Source of the DNA: Deltaproteobacteria bacterium
GTDB lineage: Bacteria; Myxococcota; Myxococcia; Myxococcales; 40CM-4-68-19
Length of the DNA: 8,396 nucleotides
Assembly: GCA_005879505.1 (NCBI GenBank)
Contig: VBKQ01000256.1
Location: 1-8,396, forward strand
Direction: 5' to 3'
Below are positions 1 through 6,027 of this stretch, in pieces. A model generated the notes under the pieces. That model did no database searches. It was given only the letters and a program-made list of their open reading frames with translations, and was not told the DNA's origin. Position numbers and translations under genes: made by a program. Position 1 is the stretch's first letter; the number at the start of each line of letters is the position of its first letter.

Positions 1-191
1 GGAAAGTAGAGCTGGAGCCCGATCACGAGACCGGTTCGAGGTGGCCGCACGGACCGGACGTGGATCAAGTCCTTGCTCAGGCATGTCGAGGTGGTTTGCA
101 CGATCGCGCCCTCTGAAACGTACCGCACGGGGATGACAAATCTCGGTGGTGGAGCGTCCGGTTGGTTCTCGTGCGACGTAGGCGTTGCCAT
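1..191 (-). CDS. PilZ-type domain protein, N-terminal part (runs off left edge)
   Basis: Partial gene: 63 codons from an ATG at 191-189, then the window ends with the frame still open. The start has a good ribosome site (AGGTGG, 6 nt before the ATG) and the N-terminus is a short polar, Pro-rich tail. From residue 17 the protein looks like the myxobacterial PilZ-like paralogue family: RFVIPVRYVSEGAI, then a segment around residues 35-48 (TTSTCLSKDLIHVRS), then a PPRTG turn and a hydrophobic strand GLVIGLQLYF. In canonical PilZ domains an arginine motif and a D/N-x-S-x-x-G motif bind cyclic di-GMP. Here only the Ser (S39) of the second motif is kept (CLSKDL), so nucleotide binding is doubtful. 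Such proteins are usually cytoplasmic effectors of motility or polarity. The rest of the gene and its partners lie outside the window. Confidence 0.72.
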   Translation of the reverse strand, partial: MATPTSHENQPDAPPPRFVIPVRYVSEGAIVQTTSTCLSKDLIHVRSVRPPRTGLVIGLQLYF

Positions 192-225
192 CGGGGTCCA
201 CCTCGAGAGCGTCGTTTTACGCCTC

Positions 226-254
226 ATTAGACGCTATGGAGGTGCTTTGCGAAA
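226..254 (-). promoter_or_regulatory. Candidate promoter for the left-edge PilZ-type gene
   Basis: On the minus strand a TCTAAT box (231-226, one mismatch to TATAAT) lies 17 nt after TTTCGC (254-249, a poor -35). Transcription would begin near 219 and give a leader of about 28 nt ending in the AGGTGG ribosome site. The stretch 192-302 is clearly more AT-rich than its surroundings and holds no gene. The -35 match is weak, so this is only a candidate. Confidence 0.3.
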
Positions 255-302
255 GTTTCCCGCCTGAAAGCAATCGCCGTTCAGCGCCTTCGGCGGCCGC
301 GA

Positions 303-575
303 CTACCCTGAGATCGAGTCGCCGAGCTCGGCCTGCAGCTCCCGCTCAAATTGATCGACGTCCGCGTCGGTGAGCAGCGTGACGATCGAAACGGGCGTTG
401 CCCGCAGCGCCGGAAAGAGGTCTGCGGCCAACTCCTGGACGAGGTCTGGGTCACTCGTGGCGCCGATGAACCGCAGCCATCTTCCCGCGGGGAAGCGAAC
501 ACCCTTGGCGATCAGCGCGATCCGCGGCAGCTTGCCATTGAGATAGTAGCCGGTCTCCCTGGAATACGCCGGCAT
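303..575 (-). CDS. Small uncharacterised protein, 90 aa
   Basis: I do not recognise this protein. The ATG at 575-573 is chosen because GGAG (587-584) lies 8 nt upstream. An in-frame GTG at 659 would add 28 residues but has no ribosome site. The product is soluble-looking, with no signal peptide or membrane helix. The first half is Arg/Lys/Gly-rich with likely beta strands (PRIALIAKGVRF, GRWLRFIGATSD). The second half has acidic helical stretches (DPDLVQELAADLF near residues 43-55, DADVDQFERELQAELGD near 70-86). Codon choice favours G or C in the third position, as in the neighbouring genes, and the frame is separated from both PilZ-type genes by gaps of 111 nt or more. It may be transcribed alone. 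No function is proposed. Confidence 0.6.
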   Translation of the reverse strand: MPAYSRETGYYLNGKLPRIALIAKGVRFPAGRWLRFIGATSDPDLVQELAADLFPALRATPVSIVTLLTDADVDQFERELQAELGDSISG

Positions 576-605
576 GCGTTGATCTCCGTAGCGTAGCGTA
601 CTGTA

Positions 606-635
606 CGAATATTGGCCGTGGAGACCAGTGCGCAA
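606..635 (-). promoter_or_regulatory. Candidate promoter for the 90-aa gene
   Basis: On the minus strand TTGCGC (635-630) and TATTCG (611-606) are 18 nt apart, in a locally AT-richer patch (CCAATATTCGTACAG) that lies downstream of the hairpin ending the previous gene. Just after it the leader carries a short 5-bp tandem repeat (587-600, CGTAG units on the plus strand) next to the ribosome site. Both boxes match the sigma-70 consensus only partly. Confidence 0.25.
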
Positions 636-702
636 GACGCTCGGCCCGATGATTCGCACCCTGTCGGCGGAATGCGACCGCTTTGGATGGCAGGCATGGT
701 GG

Positions 703-730
703 CTCGTGTCGGCGAAATTGCCGACACGAG
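703..730 (-). terminator. Perfect 11-bp hairpin after the coiled-coil PilZ gene
   Basis: The arms 703-713 (CTCGTGTCGGC) and 720-730 (GCCGACACGAG) are exact reverse complements around a 6-nt loop (GAAATT on the plus strand). The hairpin begins 6 nt after the TAG stop of the PilZ-type gene, the usual place for a transcription terminator. No run of T follows on either strand, so it may work as a U-tract-less terminator or as a 3'-end stabiliser. Confidence 0.6.
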
Positions 731-736
731 GTCCCC

Positions 737-1330
737 CTACTTCCGGGCTCGCCGGCTGCCGAGCAGCTGTTCGGCCGTGCTGAGCCGGCGACGGAGATCG
801 TCGACCTCGGTCTCGCGCTCGCGCAGCCGGTTGCGCAGCTCGTCCATCTCGCGAAAAAGCCCCTTGATCTGGAGCATCAATTTCGAGCGGTCGTCCTCGA
901 CCCGGCCGCCGATCGGCGCGGTGGCGATTGGAGAGGTTTGAACCGGAACCGGCGCGGTGATCGGCGCCTCGACGACGATGGGTATCGGCTCGGCGTCCGG
1001 GCCCCCCTTCATCTCGTCCAGCCAGGAGATGAGACGTTGCAGATCGGCTGGCGCGACGAGCCTGAACTCCACGTCCAGTCCGATCTGTTGCCCATCGCGG
1101 CCGGGGATTTGCCGCAATACGACCGCGCGAAGGTGGAGAGATTTGCCAGCTCCTCGTTTGAGATCCACCTCCAGCACCGTTCCCACCGGTACCGAGCGAG
1201 CCGCGCGCAGGAATGCGCCATCCGCCGAGAGCTCCTCCAGCTGACAAGGGATCGCAGCGGTTCCCGCTCTGACGAGAGCGGCGATTCCGTTGGCGCGGAA
1301 GCGATGGCTGCGCGACTGTGTGTCCGCCAT
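737..1330 (-). CDS. PilZ-like domain protein with C-terminal coiled coil, 197 aa
   Basis: Residues about 8-107 read as a PilZ-type beta-barrel: an Arg-rich start (RSHRFRANGIAALVRAG), the strand-turn CQLEELSADGAFL, a VGTVLEVDL strand, and the closing strand-helix QQIGLDVEFR...LQRLISWL. Cyclic-di-GMP binding normally needs RxxxR and D/N-x-S-x-x-G. Here the second motif is ELSADG, with Glu in place of Asp/Asn, and the arginines are spaced R7, R10, R12, so binding is uncertain. A Pro/Ile/Val-rich linker (about 110-143) leads to a charged heptad helix (about 146-190, with ELRNRLRERETEVDDLRRRL) that should dimerise. The start is the ATG at 1330 with a weak purine-rich ribosome site (AAGAAGAGA). It lies 96 nt after the HMG-CoA synthase gene. 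PilZ proteins such as YcgR can brake flagellar motors through FliG or MotA. Proximity to a motor operon makes a similar role possible, but this is inference. Confidence 0.8.
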   Translation of the reverse strand: MADTQSRSHRFRANGIAALVRAGTAAIPCQLEELSADGAFLRAARSVPVGTVLEVDLKRGAGKSLHLRAVVLRQIPGRDGQQIGLDVEFRLVAPADLQRLISWLDEMKGGPDAEPIPIVVEAPITAPVPVQTSPIATAPIGGRVEDDRSKLMLQIKGLFREMDELRNRLRERETEVDDLRRRLSTAEQLLGSRRARK

Positions 1331-1426
1331 GAGTCTCTTCTTGCCGCTGCACTAACGATAACGCCGCCCAGCGGAGCGCCGTCATGGGAGCGGGTGCGTT
1401 CCGGTGGGCGCGGCGGCGGAACCGAC

Positions 1427-2620
1427 CTATCCCACATAGATCCGGCGCTCACCGTCGACGCCCGCAAACGCGACCTCGCCGGCGCGCGCCTCGTGCTGGC
1501 CGAGCGGTCGCGAGTCCGCATCAGCGTCGAGGGCACGGATCGATTCGTATTCCGCCACCGTGCAGCGCCGCCGGTTGGCGAGCGGCGCATCGAGCTTGAG
1601 CTGGGCGGAAACGGACCCGGCGCCACTCACGACGCGGCCAGCGAAGTATTCGGCCACGCAACCGGAGCCGTAGCTGAAGAGCCCGATCCGCTGCCCCTCG
1701 AGCTCGGCGGCCTGGTGATGCAGCAGCGAGGCCAGCGCGAGATACAAGGAACCCGTGTACACGTTGCCGACCTCGGCGGGGAAGGCGAGCGAGATCGCCA
1801 CCTCGCGCGCGAACGTCGCATCGGCTTCGGTCTCGTCGAGTCCGTCGAGCATCCGAGAATGGCGATGTGCCTTTCGCGCCATCTTGCCGTAGGGCACGTG
1901 ATAGACGCGGCGCCCGAGATCGCCGTGCACGTCCCCCGCAGCGCAGGCGTCTTTCCAGGCCGTGTACGCGCCCCCGAGCGCGTCGAGGTAGCACGCGACG
2001 GAGTGATGCCCATCGACCACCGCGTCCTTGCGGTGGAGCGGGCGCCAGAAGTCGTCGACTTCCGACGTATAGGAGCCGCTCAGACCCGGCTCGAGCGCGA
2101 GCAGCCGCGGCCTTGCGGAGATGAGCAGTGCCACCGCGCCTGCTCCTTGCGTCGGCTCGCCGGCGCTGCGCAGCGGGTAGCGAGCGATATCGGTGCAGAC
2201 CACCAGGGCGGTGCGCCCGCGCGCGGAGCCAGAAGCGATCCAGTCCATCGCGGTGAGCAGTCCCGCGGTGCCGCCGAAGCAGGCGTGCTTCGCCTCGTAC
2301 GATCTCGCCCGCTGCGGCAACCCGACCAGCCGATGCAGCCAGGCGGCGATCGGCTTCGAGTGATCGACCGCAGTCTCGGTCCCGACCACGCAGAGTCCGA
2401 CCTGCCCCGGATCCGCTCCTGACGTGACGAACAGCCGGCGGGCGGCGTTGGCGGCAAGTGCCACCGGATCCTCCCAGGGGGCGGCTACGGCCATGCGGCG
2501 GACGCCGAGGCCCTCGACGAACTTCGAGGCCGGAATGCCCCGCGCCTGGGCCAGTTCTGCCAGATCGAGATATGCGTGCGGAACGGAAATGCCGACGGCG
2601 TCGATCCCGATTTGCGTCAT
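1427..2620 (-). CDS. mvaS: Hydroxymethylglutaryl-CoA synthase, 397 aa
   Basis: Condenses acetyl-CoA with acetoacetyl-CoA to HMG-CoA, the first committed carbon-building step of the mevalonate route to isoprenoids. The length fits bacterial HMG-CoA synthases (about 390 residues, thiolase-like fold). By comparison with the Staphylococcus aureus enzyme, the general base is E82 (VVGTETAVDHSKP), the nucleophile is C114 (EAKHACFGGTAG) and the His is H241 (YHVPYGKMARKA). SEVDDFWRP near 186-194 is also a family signature, so the enzyme looks intact. The ATG at 2620 is the only start in this frame near the family N-terminus, and its ribosome site is weak. No other mevalonate gene and no polyketide synthase or acyl-carrier protein is visible. 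A role in leucine-independent isovaleryl-CoA synthesis (known in myxobacteria) or in polyketide beta-branching is possible, but mevalonate use is the default. Confidence 0.93.
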   Translation of the reverse strand: MTQIGIDAVGISVPHAYLDLAELAQARGIPASKFVEGLGVRRMAVAAPWEDPVALAANAARRLFVTSGADPGQVGLCVVGTETAVDHSKPIAAWLHRLVGLPQRARSYEAKHACFGGTAGLLTAMDWIASGSARGRTALVVCTDIARYPLRSAGEPTQGAGAVALLISARPRLLALEPGLSGSYTSEVDDFWRPLHRKDAVVDGHHSVACYLDALGGAYTAWKDACAAGDVHGDLGRRVYHVPYGKMARKAHRHSRMLDGLDETEADATFAREVAISLAFPAEVGNVYTGSLYLALASLLHHQAAELEGQRIGLFSYGSGCVAEYFAGRVVSGAGSVSAQLKLDAPLANRRRCTVAEYESIRALDADADSRPLGQHEARAGEVAFAGVDGERRIYVG

Positions 2621-2655
2621 GCCGGGATCCGTATCCGAAGCGTCCGAGTGCTTCC

Positions 2656-2674
2656 ATGAAGGTTCTATGAAGGT
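2656..2674. repeat. Two 8-nt direct repeats at 11-nt pitch upstream of mvaS
   Basis: ATGAAGGT occurs at 2656-2663 and again at 2667-2674 with a 3-nt spacer, so the copies lie one DNA turn apart on the same face. They sit in the 67-nt gap between the AgmX-like gene and mvaS, about 36-54 nt before the mvaS start. The position and pitch would suit a regulator binding as a head-to-tail dimer, but the repeats are short and could be chance. Confidence 0.3.
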
Positions 2675-2687
2675 GGTACCGCTCCAG

Positions 2688-3299
2688 TCACTGCGCTAGC
2701 CACGCGCCGGGGCTGAGCGCGAGTGTGGCGAACAACTCGAGATCGGCTGGCAGCTCGACGTCCTGGAAGCTCCAGCCGGTGGCGATCCGCCGCACGCAGT
2801 CGCGCAGCTCGCGCGCAGGAGGCTCGCCGGGAAACTCGACAGACTTTACCGGGCCGTTGCGCAGGACATGCAGCCGCACCGGAACGTGCAGCTCGGCGGC
2901 ATCGGCCGGAACACAGGGTCGGAGCGAAGCTGCGCGCGCTCGTATCGCCGCAAGCAGGAGTTCGCGGCGCGCACGGAATACAGGTGACCGCTCCGCTGTC
3001 TTCGGCCGCGGCGGGGCGGCAGCAGTGACTGGGCGCGCCGTCTGGGGCTTCTCCGGCCTTCCCCCTTCCGCCCTGGACCCGGCCACCTTCGAGGGAAAGG
3101 TCCGCGGGCCATCGGGCTGCTCGACCGCCACCGGCCATAGAATCCAGATGGCGATCGCGGCGGTGAGGACCGCGAGCACCGTGGGCCATCGGCGTTTCCG
3201 CCGGATGCGCGGCTTCGGGGGCCGAGGCGCTCCCACTCGCGGACGGATTCCACGCGGCACGTGCCGCAGGCGTGGACTGCGCCCAGCGAGCGCCCTCAC
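2688..3299 (-). CDS. Single-pass membrane protein with AgmX/PglI-like C-terminal domain, 203 aa
   Basis: The N-terminus (1-38) is strongly basic and Pro-rich, so cytoplasmic. One membrane helix follows (about 39-57, PTVLAVLTAAIAIWILWPV), then a Pro/Ala/Arg-rich linker (58-108) and a C-terminal periplasmic domain (about 110-196). That domain has the pattern common in myxobacterial AgmX/PglI-type proteins: a first Cys (C129, LRPCVP), strands HVPVRLHVLRNGPVKSVEF, a second Cys (C168, LRDCVRRI) and a closing W-x-F segment (GWSFQDVELP). The fold resembles the TonB C-terminus, and the paired Cys may form a disulfide. The GTG at 3299 is preferred because it overlaps the upstream stop by 4 nt (GTGA) and has GGAG 8 nt upstream. 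A GTG at 3326 would add 9 residues. It is the last gene of the motor run, and a role in linking inner-membrane force to the periplasm is inferred from AgmX-domain proteins of the gliding machine. Confidence 0.75.
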   Translation of the reverse strand: MRALAGRSPRLRHVPRGIRPRVGAPRPPKPRIRRKRRWPTVLAVLTAAIAIWILWPVAVEQPDGPRTFPSKVAGSRAEGGRPEKPQTARPVTAAAPPRPKTAERSPVFRARRELLLAAIRARAASLRPCVPADAAELHVPVRLHVLRNGPVKSVEFPGEPPARELRDCVRRIATGWSFQDVELPADLELFATLALSPGAWLAQ

Positions 3300-4393
3300 C
3301 GCAGCGTCTCCAGCGTCTGGTACCACTGCTTTGCCATCGCGTCCCAGGTCGGAGCCGCGCCGGAGCCCAGCGCATCACAGAGATCGACTCGGGTTGCGAG
3401 GCCTTCCTGGATCGCGTTCATGCTCGCGGACCAAGGATCGAAGAAAGGCTGGGACGAGGGCGCCAGGACGTCGAGACCGGTGGTCGGGAAGTTGGGGACG
3501 GCCAGGCAATGCGCCCGCATGGCGGCAGCGTCACCGTTTTCGGGCGTGGCGATCATCAGGAACCGCGTCTGACCGAGCCGGAATTTGCGCTGCAAGGGGA
3601 TCCAGTAGACGGGGTCAGCGGAGAAGGTTGATGTGACGCAGTCCCCGAGCGGGTGTGGCCGGGCACCCGGATCGATGAGGACGACGAGGACCGCCGCAGG
3701 AATTGGCAGGAATGGCGTGACCTCGTTCTGGTTCCAGGACAACGCATTCGCACCTTGGTTGCCGAGGGCGGCGGTCGTGCAGTTCGTGGGCGCGGCGGCG
3801 GTTCGCGAGGCGGAGACCGCGCGAAGGACGCTCGCGAGCGCGGGCGGCGACTTCTGGCCGACCCTGGAGGCCCAGATGCGCTCGATCGCGTACATCTCCG
3901 CGACGGCCACCGACCTGACAGCGAGGCCCTGGTTTTGAAGAGCGTCCGTGATCCGCTTCAGCAGGTCCTGCAGGTTGGTGGCGATGTTCGCCGTTCCTTG
4001 ATCGACCCGCAGCATGACGAGCACGGCGGTCCCGTTGTCGCCGTCCTTTCCGCTTCCCGGAACGGGTGCCGGTACAGGATCCGCCACGCTGCCATCGCCA
4101 TAGTCGACGCCGCCATCGCCATGATCGACGCTCCCATCGCCACCTCCCCCGCCGCCGCCTCCCCCGCCGCCTCCACCAGTACCGACGGGCTGCTGGGGCC
4201 CGCAGTCCGGCAGGACGCCGCCGAACCCCGCATCAAGGGAGCTATCGTCAATTCCGCCATCGGAAAGCACGACACCGACGCTGCCGTCGGGGAGACGACA
4301 TGCCCCCAGCAGATTGACCTGCAGCTGATCGTCGACCATGACGCAGCCGGAAGCGATCACGGCGGCGACCACTGCGGCTGCGCCGGATCTCAT
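3296..4393 (-). CDS. Lipoprotein with poly-Gly linker and possible degenerate vWA domain, 365 aa
   Basis: The N-terminus is a lipoprotein signal: Arg2, a hydrophobic stretch, then ASGC with the lipidated Cys at 17. After lipidation the next residues are VMVDD. A low-complexity hinge follows: 13 consecutive Gly (73-85), then three copies of a 7-residue unit of the type GDGSVDH (85-105), then a Pro/Val segment. Residues about 122-345 form a globular domain. A strand-turn VLVMLRVDQGTANIATN sits where a vWA metal site would be, a second strand AVLVVLIDPGA follows near 234-244, and several Cys (205, 252, 296, 339) could pair. This layout resembles myxobacterial vWA lipoproteins, but the DxSxS metal motif is absent, so the domain call is tentative. 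The ATG at 4393 overlaps the stop of the FliF-G gene (ATGA), an argument for coupled translation. The ribosome site itself is weak. Confidence 0.75.
   Translation of the reverse strand: MRSGAAAVVAAVIASGCVMVDDQLQVNLLGACRLPDGSVGVVLSDGGIDDSSLDAGFGGVLPDCGPQQPVGTGGGGGGGGGGGGGDGSVDHGDGGVDYGDGSVADPVPAPVPGSGKDGDNGTAVLVMLRVDQGTANIATNLQDLLKRITDALQNQGLAVRSVAVAEMYAIERIWASRVGQKSPPALASVLRAVSASRTAAAPTNCTTAALGNQGANALSWNQNEVTPFLPIPAAVLVVLIDPGARPHPLGDCVTSTFSADPVYWIPLQRKFRLGQTRFLMIATPENGDAAAMRAHCLAVPNFPTTGLDVLAPSSQPFFDPWSASMNAIQEGLATRVDLCDALGSGAAPTWDAMAKQWYQTLETLR
4079..4177 (-). repeat. Coding low-complexity tract: G-rich run and 21-bp tandem repeat
   Basis: Inside the lipoprotein gene, 4139-4177 encodes 13 Gly as a near-continuous G-rich run on the minus (coding) strand, including two GGGGG blocks. 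It is followed at 4141-4079 by about three imperfect copies of a 21-bp unit (two nearly identical, the third diverged at its end). Both changes of copy number and of Gly count would keep the reading frame, since the units are multiples of 3. The G-rich strand could fold as a quadruplex. Confidence 0.8.
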
Positions 4394-6024
4394 GGCGCCG
4401 AGACCACCCGCGGGCGCCAAGCGCGAGCGTCCACGGGCTGCAATCCCATGCGCTCCGCTTCCTCGCGGAGTTTGCCGAGGACCTGGCGCCGCGCGAGCAC
4501 GAACGCCTCGCGCGGGCTGCCGCTCCTCATCGAGAGCTCCTCCTCCACGTCCGCTCGCAGCCGGGGCGGGCACCCCTTGAGGACGTGTGTCCGCAGTGCT
4601 TCATCGGCGCCCGCGAGGTACGCGACGAGGTGCGCCGGCGAGACTGCGAGCGCGACCGCGGAGAGGAGCTCGGGCGGCGCCCAGGCCAGGCTCGATTCCG
4701 TGAACAGACCCGAGAAGGCCCGGCCATCGCCTTCGCGCCGCAGCTTCTCGAGGAGCGAGTCCTGCTCCTCCCTGGACAGGGAATCGAGCAGATCGCTGAG
4801 GGCCCGGTCAGATTCGGCATGGCCGGCGTGGGTGTCATCGAGACGCGCTCGCAGCTCGTCCGCCGCGGCGTGGGCATATCCGGAGCTGACTTCGGGTTTG
4901 CGCGCCCACGCGACTGCAATCTCCTGCCGCTGCGCGGGCGAAATCTCCTTCAAGCAGGCAGCGCGCAAGTGTGCAGGCGCCAGCCGCAGAGCAACCTCCT
5001 GTGCCCCTGGGGACAGGGCGCGCCAGGCGGTAACGAAGGGCTCGGCGCGTACGCCTTCGAGGAAGTCGAACGGGTCTGCGTCGCTCGCGCGCGACAGACG
5101 TGCGGCAAGCGCGCGTCCCTCCAGATCCTGCAAGGCTGCCGCCCGCGCGGCCCCGTCGAGTGGCTTCGCGATCTCCGCGGCGACCGCTTTCAGCGCGGGC
5201 GCCAGCGCCGAGTCCCCGCGCAGATCGTCGAGCAGGAATTCCCCGAGCTCGCGCACCCAGCGCGCGACCGCGGCGTGCTCTCCCTTGACCAATGCTTCCC
5301 GGACCACCTGGTTTCGAAGCGGGCGGTGGTCAGCGAGCTCCTTCTCGAGCTTGCGCGCGCGCTGCGCGGGGAACGCTTCGCGAGGCGCTTCGCCGGCCGG
5401 CGGCGTGACCTCAGGAGCGAGGTCGCCGTACCAACCATCTTGTGGACGCCGCGCGGCGAAGAAGAAGAGACCGCCCAGCACGAGCAACACGGTCCCGACC
5501 ATTATTGCGATGGCGAGCGCCGGCGCCGATTCGATCAGCTTGTCGACGATCCGCGACGATGCCGGCGTAGCCGCGGCGAGCTGGGGCTTCTGTTCCGGTT
5601 CGGGCGGCTTCTCGGGCGCCTTGGGAGGCTGTGGATCCACGTACGGCGGCGGGTTGCGGGGCGGGAATCCTACCTGCGAGACCTGCACCGTCGCCGGGAC
5701 TCCGGCGCCCGAGAGCTTTTGCGCGATCAGCGCACGGACCCGCGAGCGAAACGCCGCCGGGAGCCGTTGGTCCACCAGCACGTTCGCGCTCACGGACCGC
5801 AGGACCGGCACCGTGCGCGCGCCGGGCGTCTCGAATCCGGGCGTTCGCTCGCCGCCGGCGTCTTCCTCCTCCACACGCGCCGACACCGAGAGCACCGCGC
5901 ATTGTTCCGGACAGAGCGTGCGGAGCAGCTCGTTCGCCTCCGCCCGCGCGTGCTCCTCGGCTTCATGCTGTAGCTGCGCACCCGCCAACGGGGCCGCTGC
6001 GACCAACGCCGCGATCAGGATCAT
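4390..6024 (-). CDS. FliF-FliG fusion-like rotor protein, 544 aa
   Basis: Domains in order: a hydrophobic export segment (2-16, cleavage likely after AGA16) with no basic residue ahead of it; a periplasmic region with a possible disulfide CPEQC (38-42); a segment SVSANVLVDQRL...VRALIAQKL...VQVSQVGFP (78-121) like the C-terminal part of the FliF/YscJ periplasmic region; a Pro-rich linker; a membrane helix (168-190) followed by RR, so the rest is cytoplasmic; and a motif REALVKGEHAAVARWVREL (242-260) like the FliF tail that binds FliG. Next come a FliG-middle-like helical domain (about 318-395) and a FliG-C-like domain (about 405-530), where HLVAYLAGADEALRTHVLKG aligns without gaps to the FliG consensus. 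FliF and FliG are normally separate and together about 880 residues, so this is a reduced one-piece form. The start is fixed by an in-frame stop two codons upstream; GGAG lies 6 nt before the stop-ACC-ATG junction's ATG. The MgtE N-domain relative is an alternative reading of the helical part. Confidence 0.7.
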   Translation of the reverse strand: MILIAALVAAAPLAGAQLQHEAEEHARAEANELLRTLCPEQCAVLSVSARVEEEDAGGERTPGFETPGARTVPVLRSVSANVLVDQRLPAAFRSRVRALIAQKLSGAGVPATVQVSQVGFPPRNPPPYVDPQPPKAPEKPPEPEQKPQLAAATPASSRIVDKLIESAPALAIAIMVGTVLLVLGGLFFFAARRPQDGWYGDLAPEVTPPAGEAPREAFPAQRARKLEKELADHRPLRNQVVREALVKGEHAAVARWVRELGEFLLDDLRGDSALAPALKAVAAEIAKPLDGAARAAALQDLEGRALAARLSRASDADPFDFLEGVRAEPFVTAWRALSPGAQEVALRLAPAHLRAACLKEISPAQRQEIAVAWARKPEVSSGYAHAAADELRARLDDTHAGHAESDRALSDLLDSLSREEQDSLLEKLRREGDGRAFSGLFTESSLAWAPPELLSAVALAVSPAHLVAYLAGADEALRTHVLKGCPPRLRADVEEELSMRSGSPREAFVLARRQVLGKLREEAERMGLQPVDARAWRPRVVSAP

Positions 6025-6027
6025 GGT

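Noticed and set aside
3..116. Plus-strand frame that could be the C-terminal end of a gene entering from the left
   Set aside because: It is antisense to the PilZ-type start at 191, which has a ribosome site and family motifs, so it is a shadow.
169..213. Minus-strand segment LEVDPDGNAYVA resembling an SBBP-type repeat
   Set aside because: It is a different frame of the leader and start of the PilZ-type gene and turns Arg-rich right afterwards; a chance resemblance.
285..295. CGCC-TTC-GGCG hairpin after the 90-aa gene as a terminator
   Set aside because: Only 4 bp of stem and no T-run.
1398..1422. 6-bp inverted repeat (GTTCCG/CGGAAC) just after the mvaS stop as a terminator
   Set aside because: The stem is short, the loop is 13 nt and there is no U-tract; such repeats are common by chance in GC-rich DNA.
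683..2422. Long plus-strand open frame of 579 codons
   Set aside because: It lies antisense to the HMG-CoA synthase and PilZ-like genes, whose motifs are clear, and its product is Arg-rich with no recognisable domain. Long antisense frames are expected at this G+C content.
1427..2620. mvaS as part of a polyketide beta-branching cassette
   Set aside because: No acyl-carrier protein, ketosynthase or enoyl-CoA hydratase genes are in the window.
1521..2657. Minus-strand 378-codon frame overlapping mvaS
   Set aside because: Shifted reading frame of the mvaS region with an Arg-dominated product; the mvaS frame has the intact catalytic residues.
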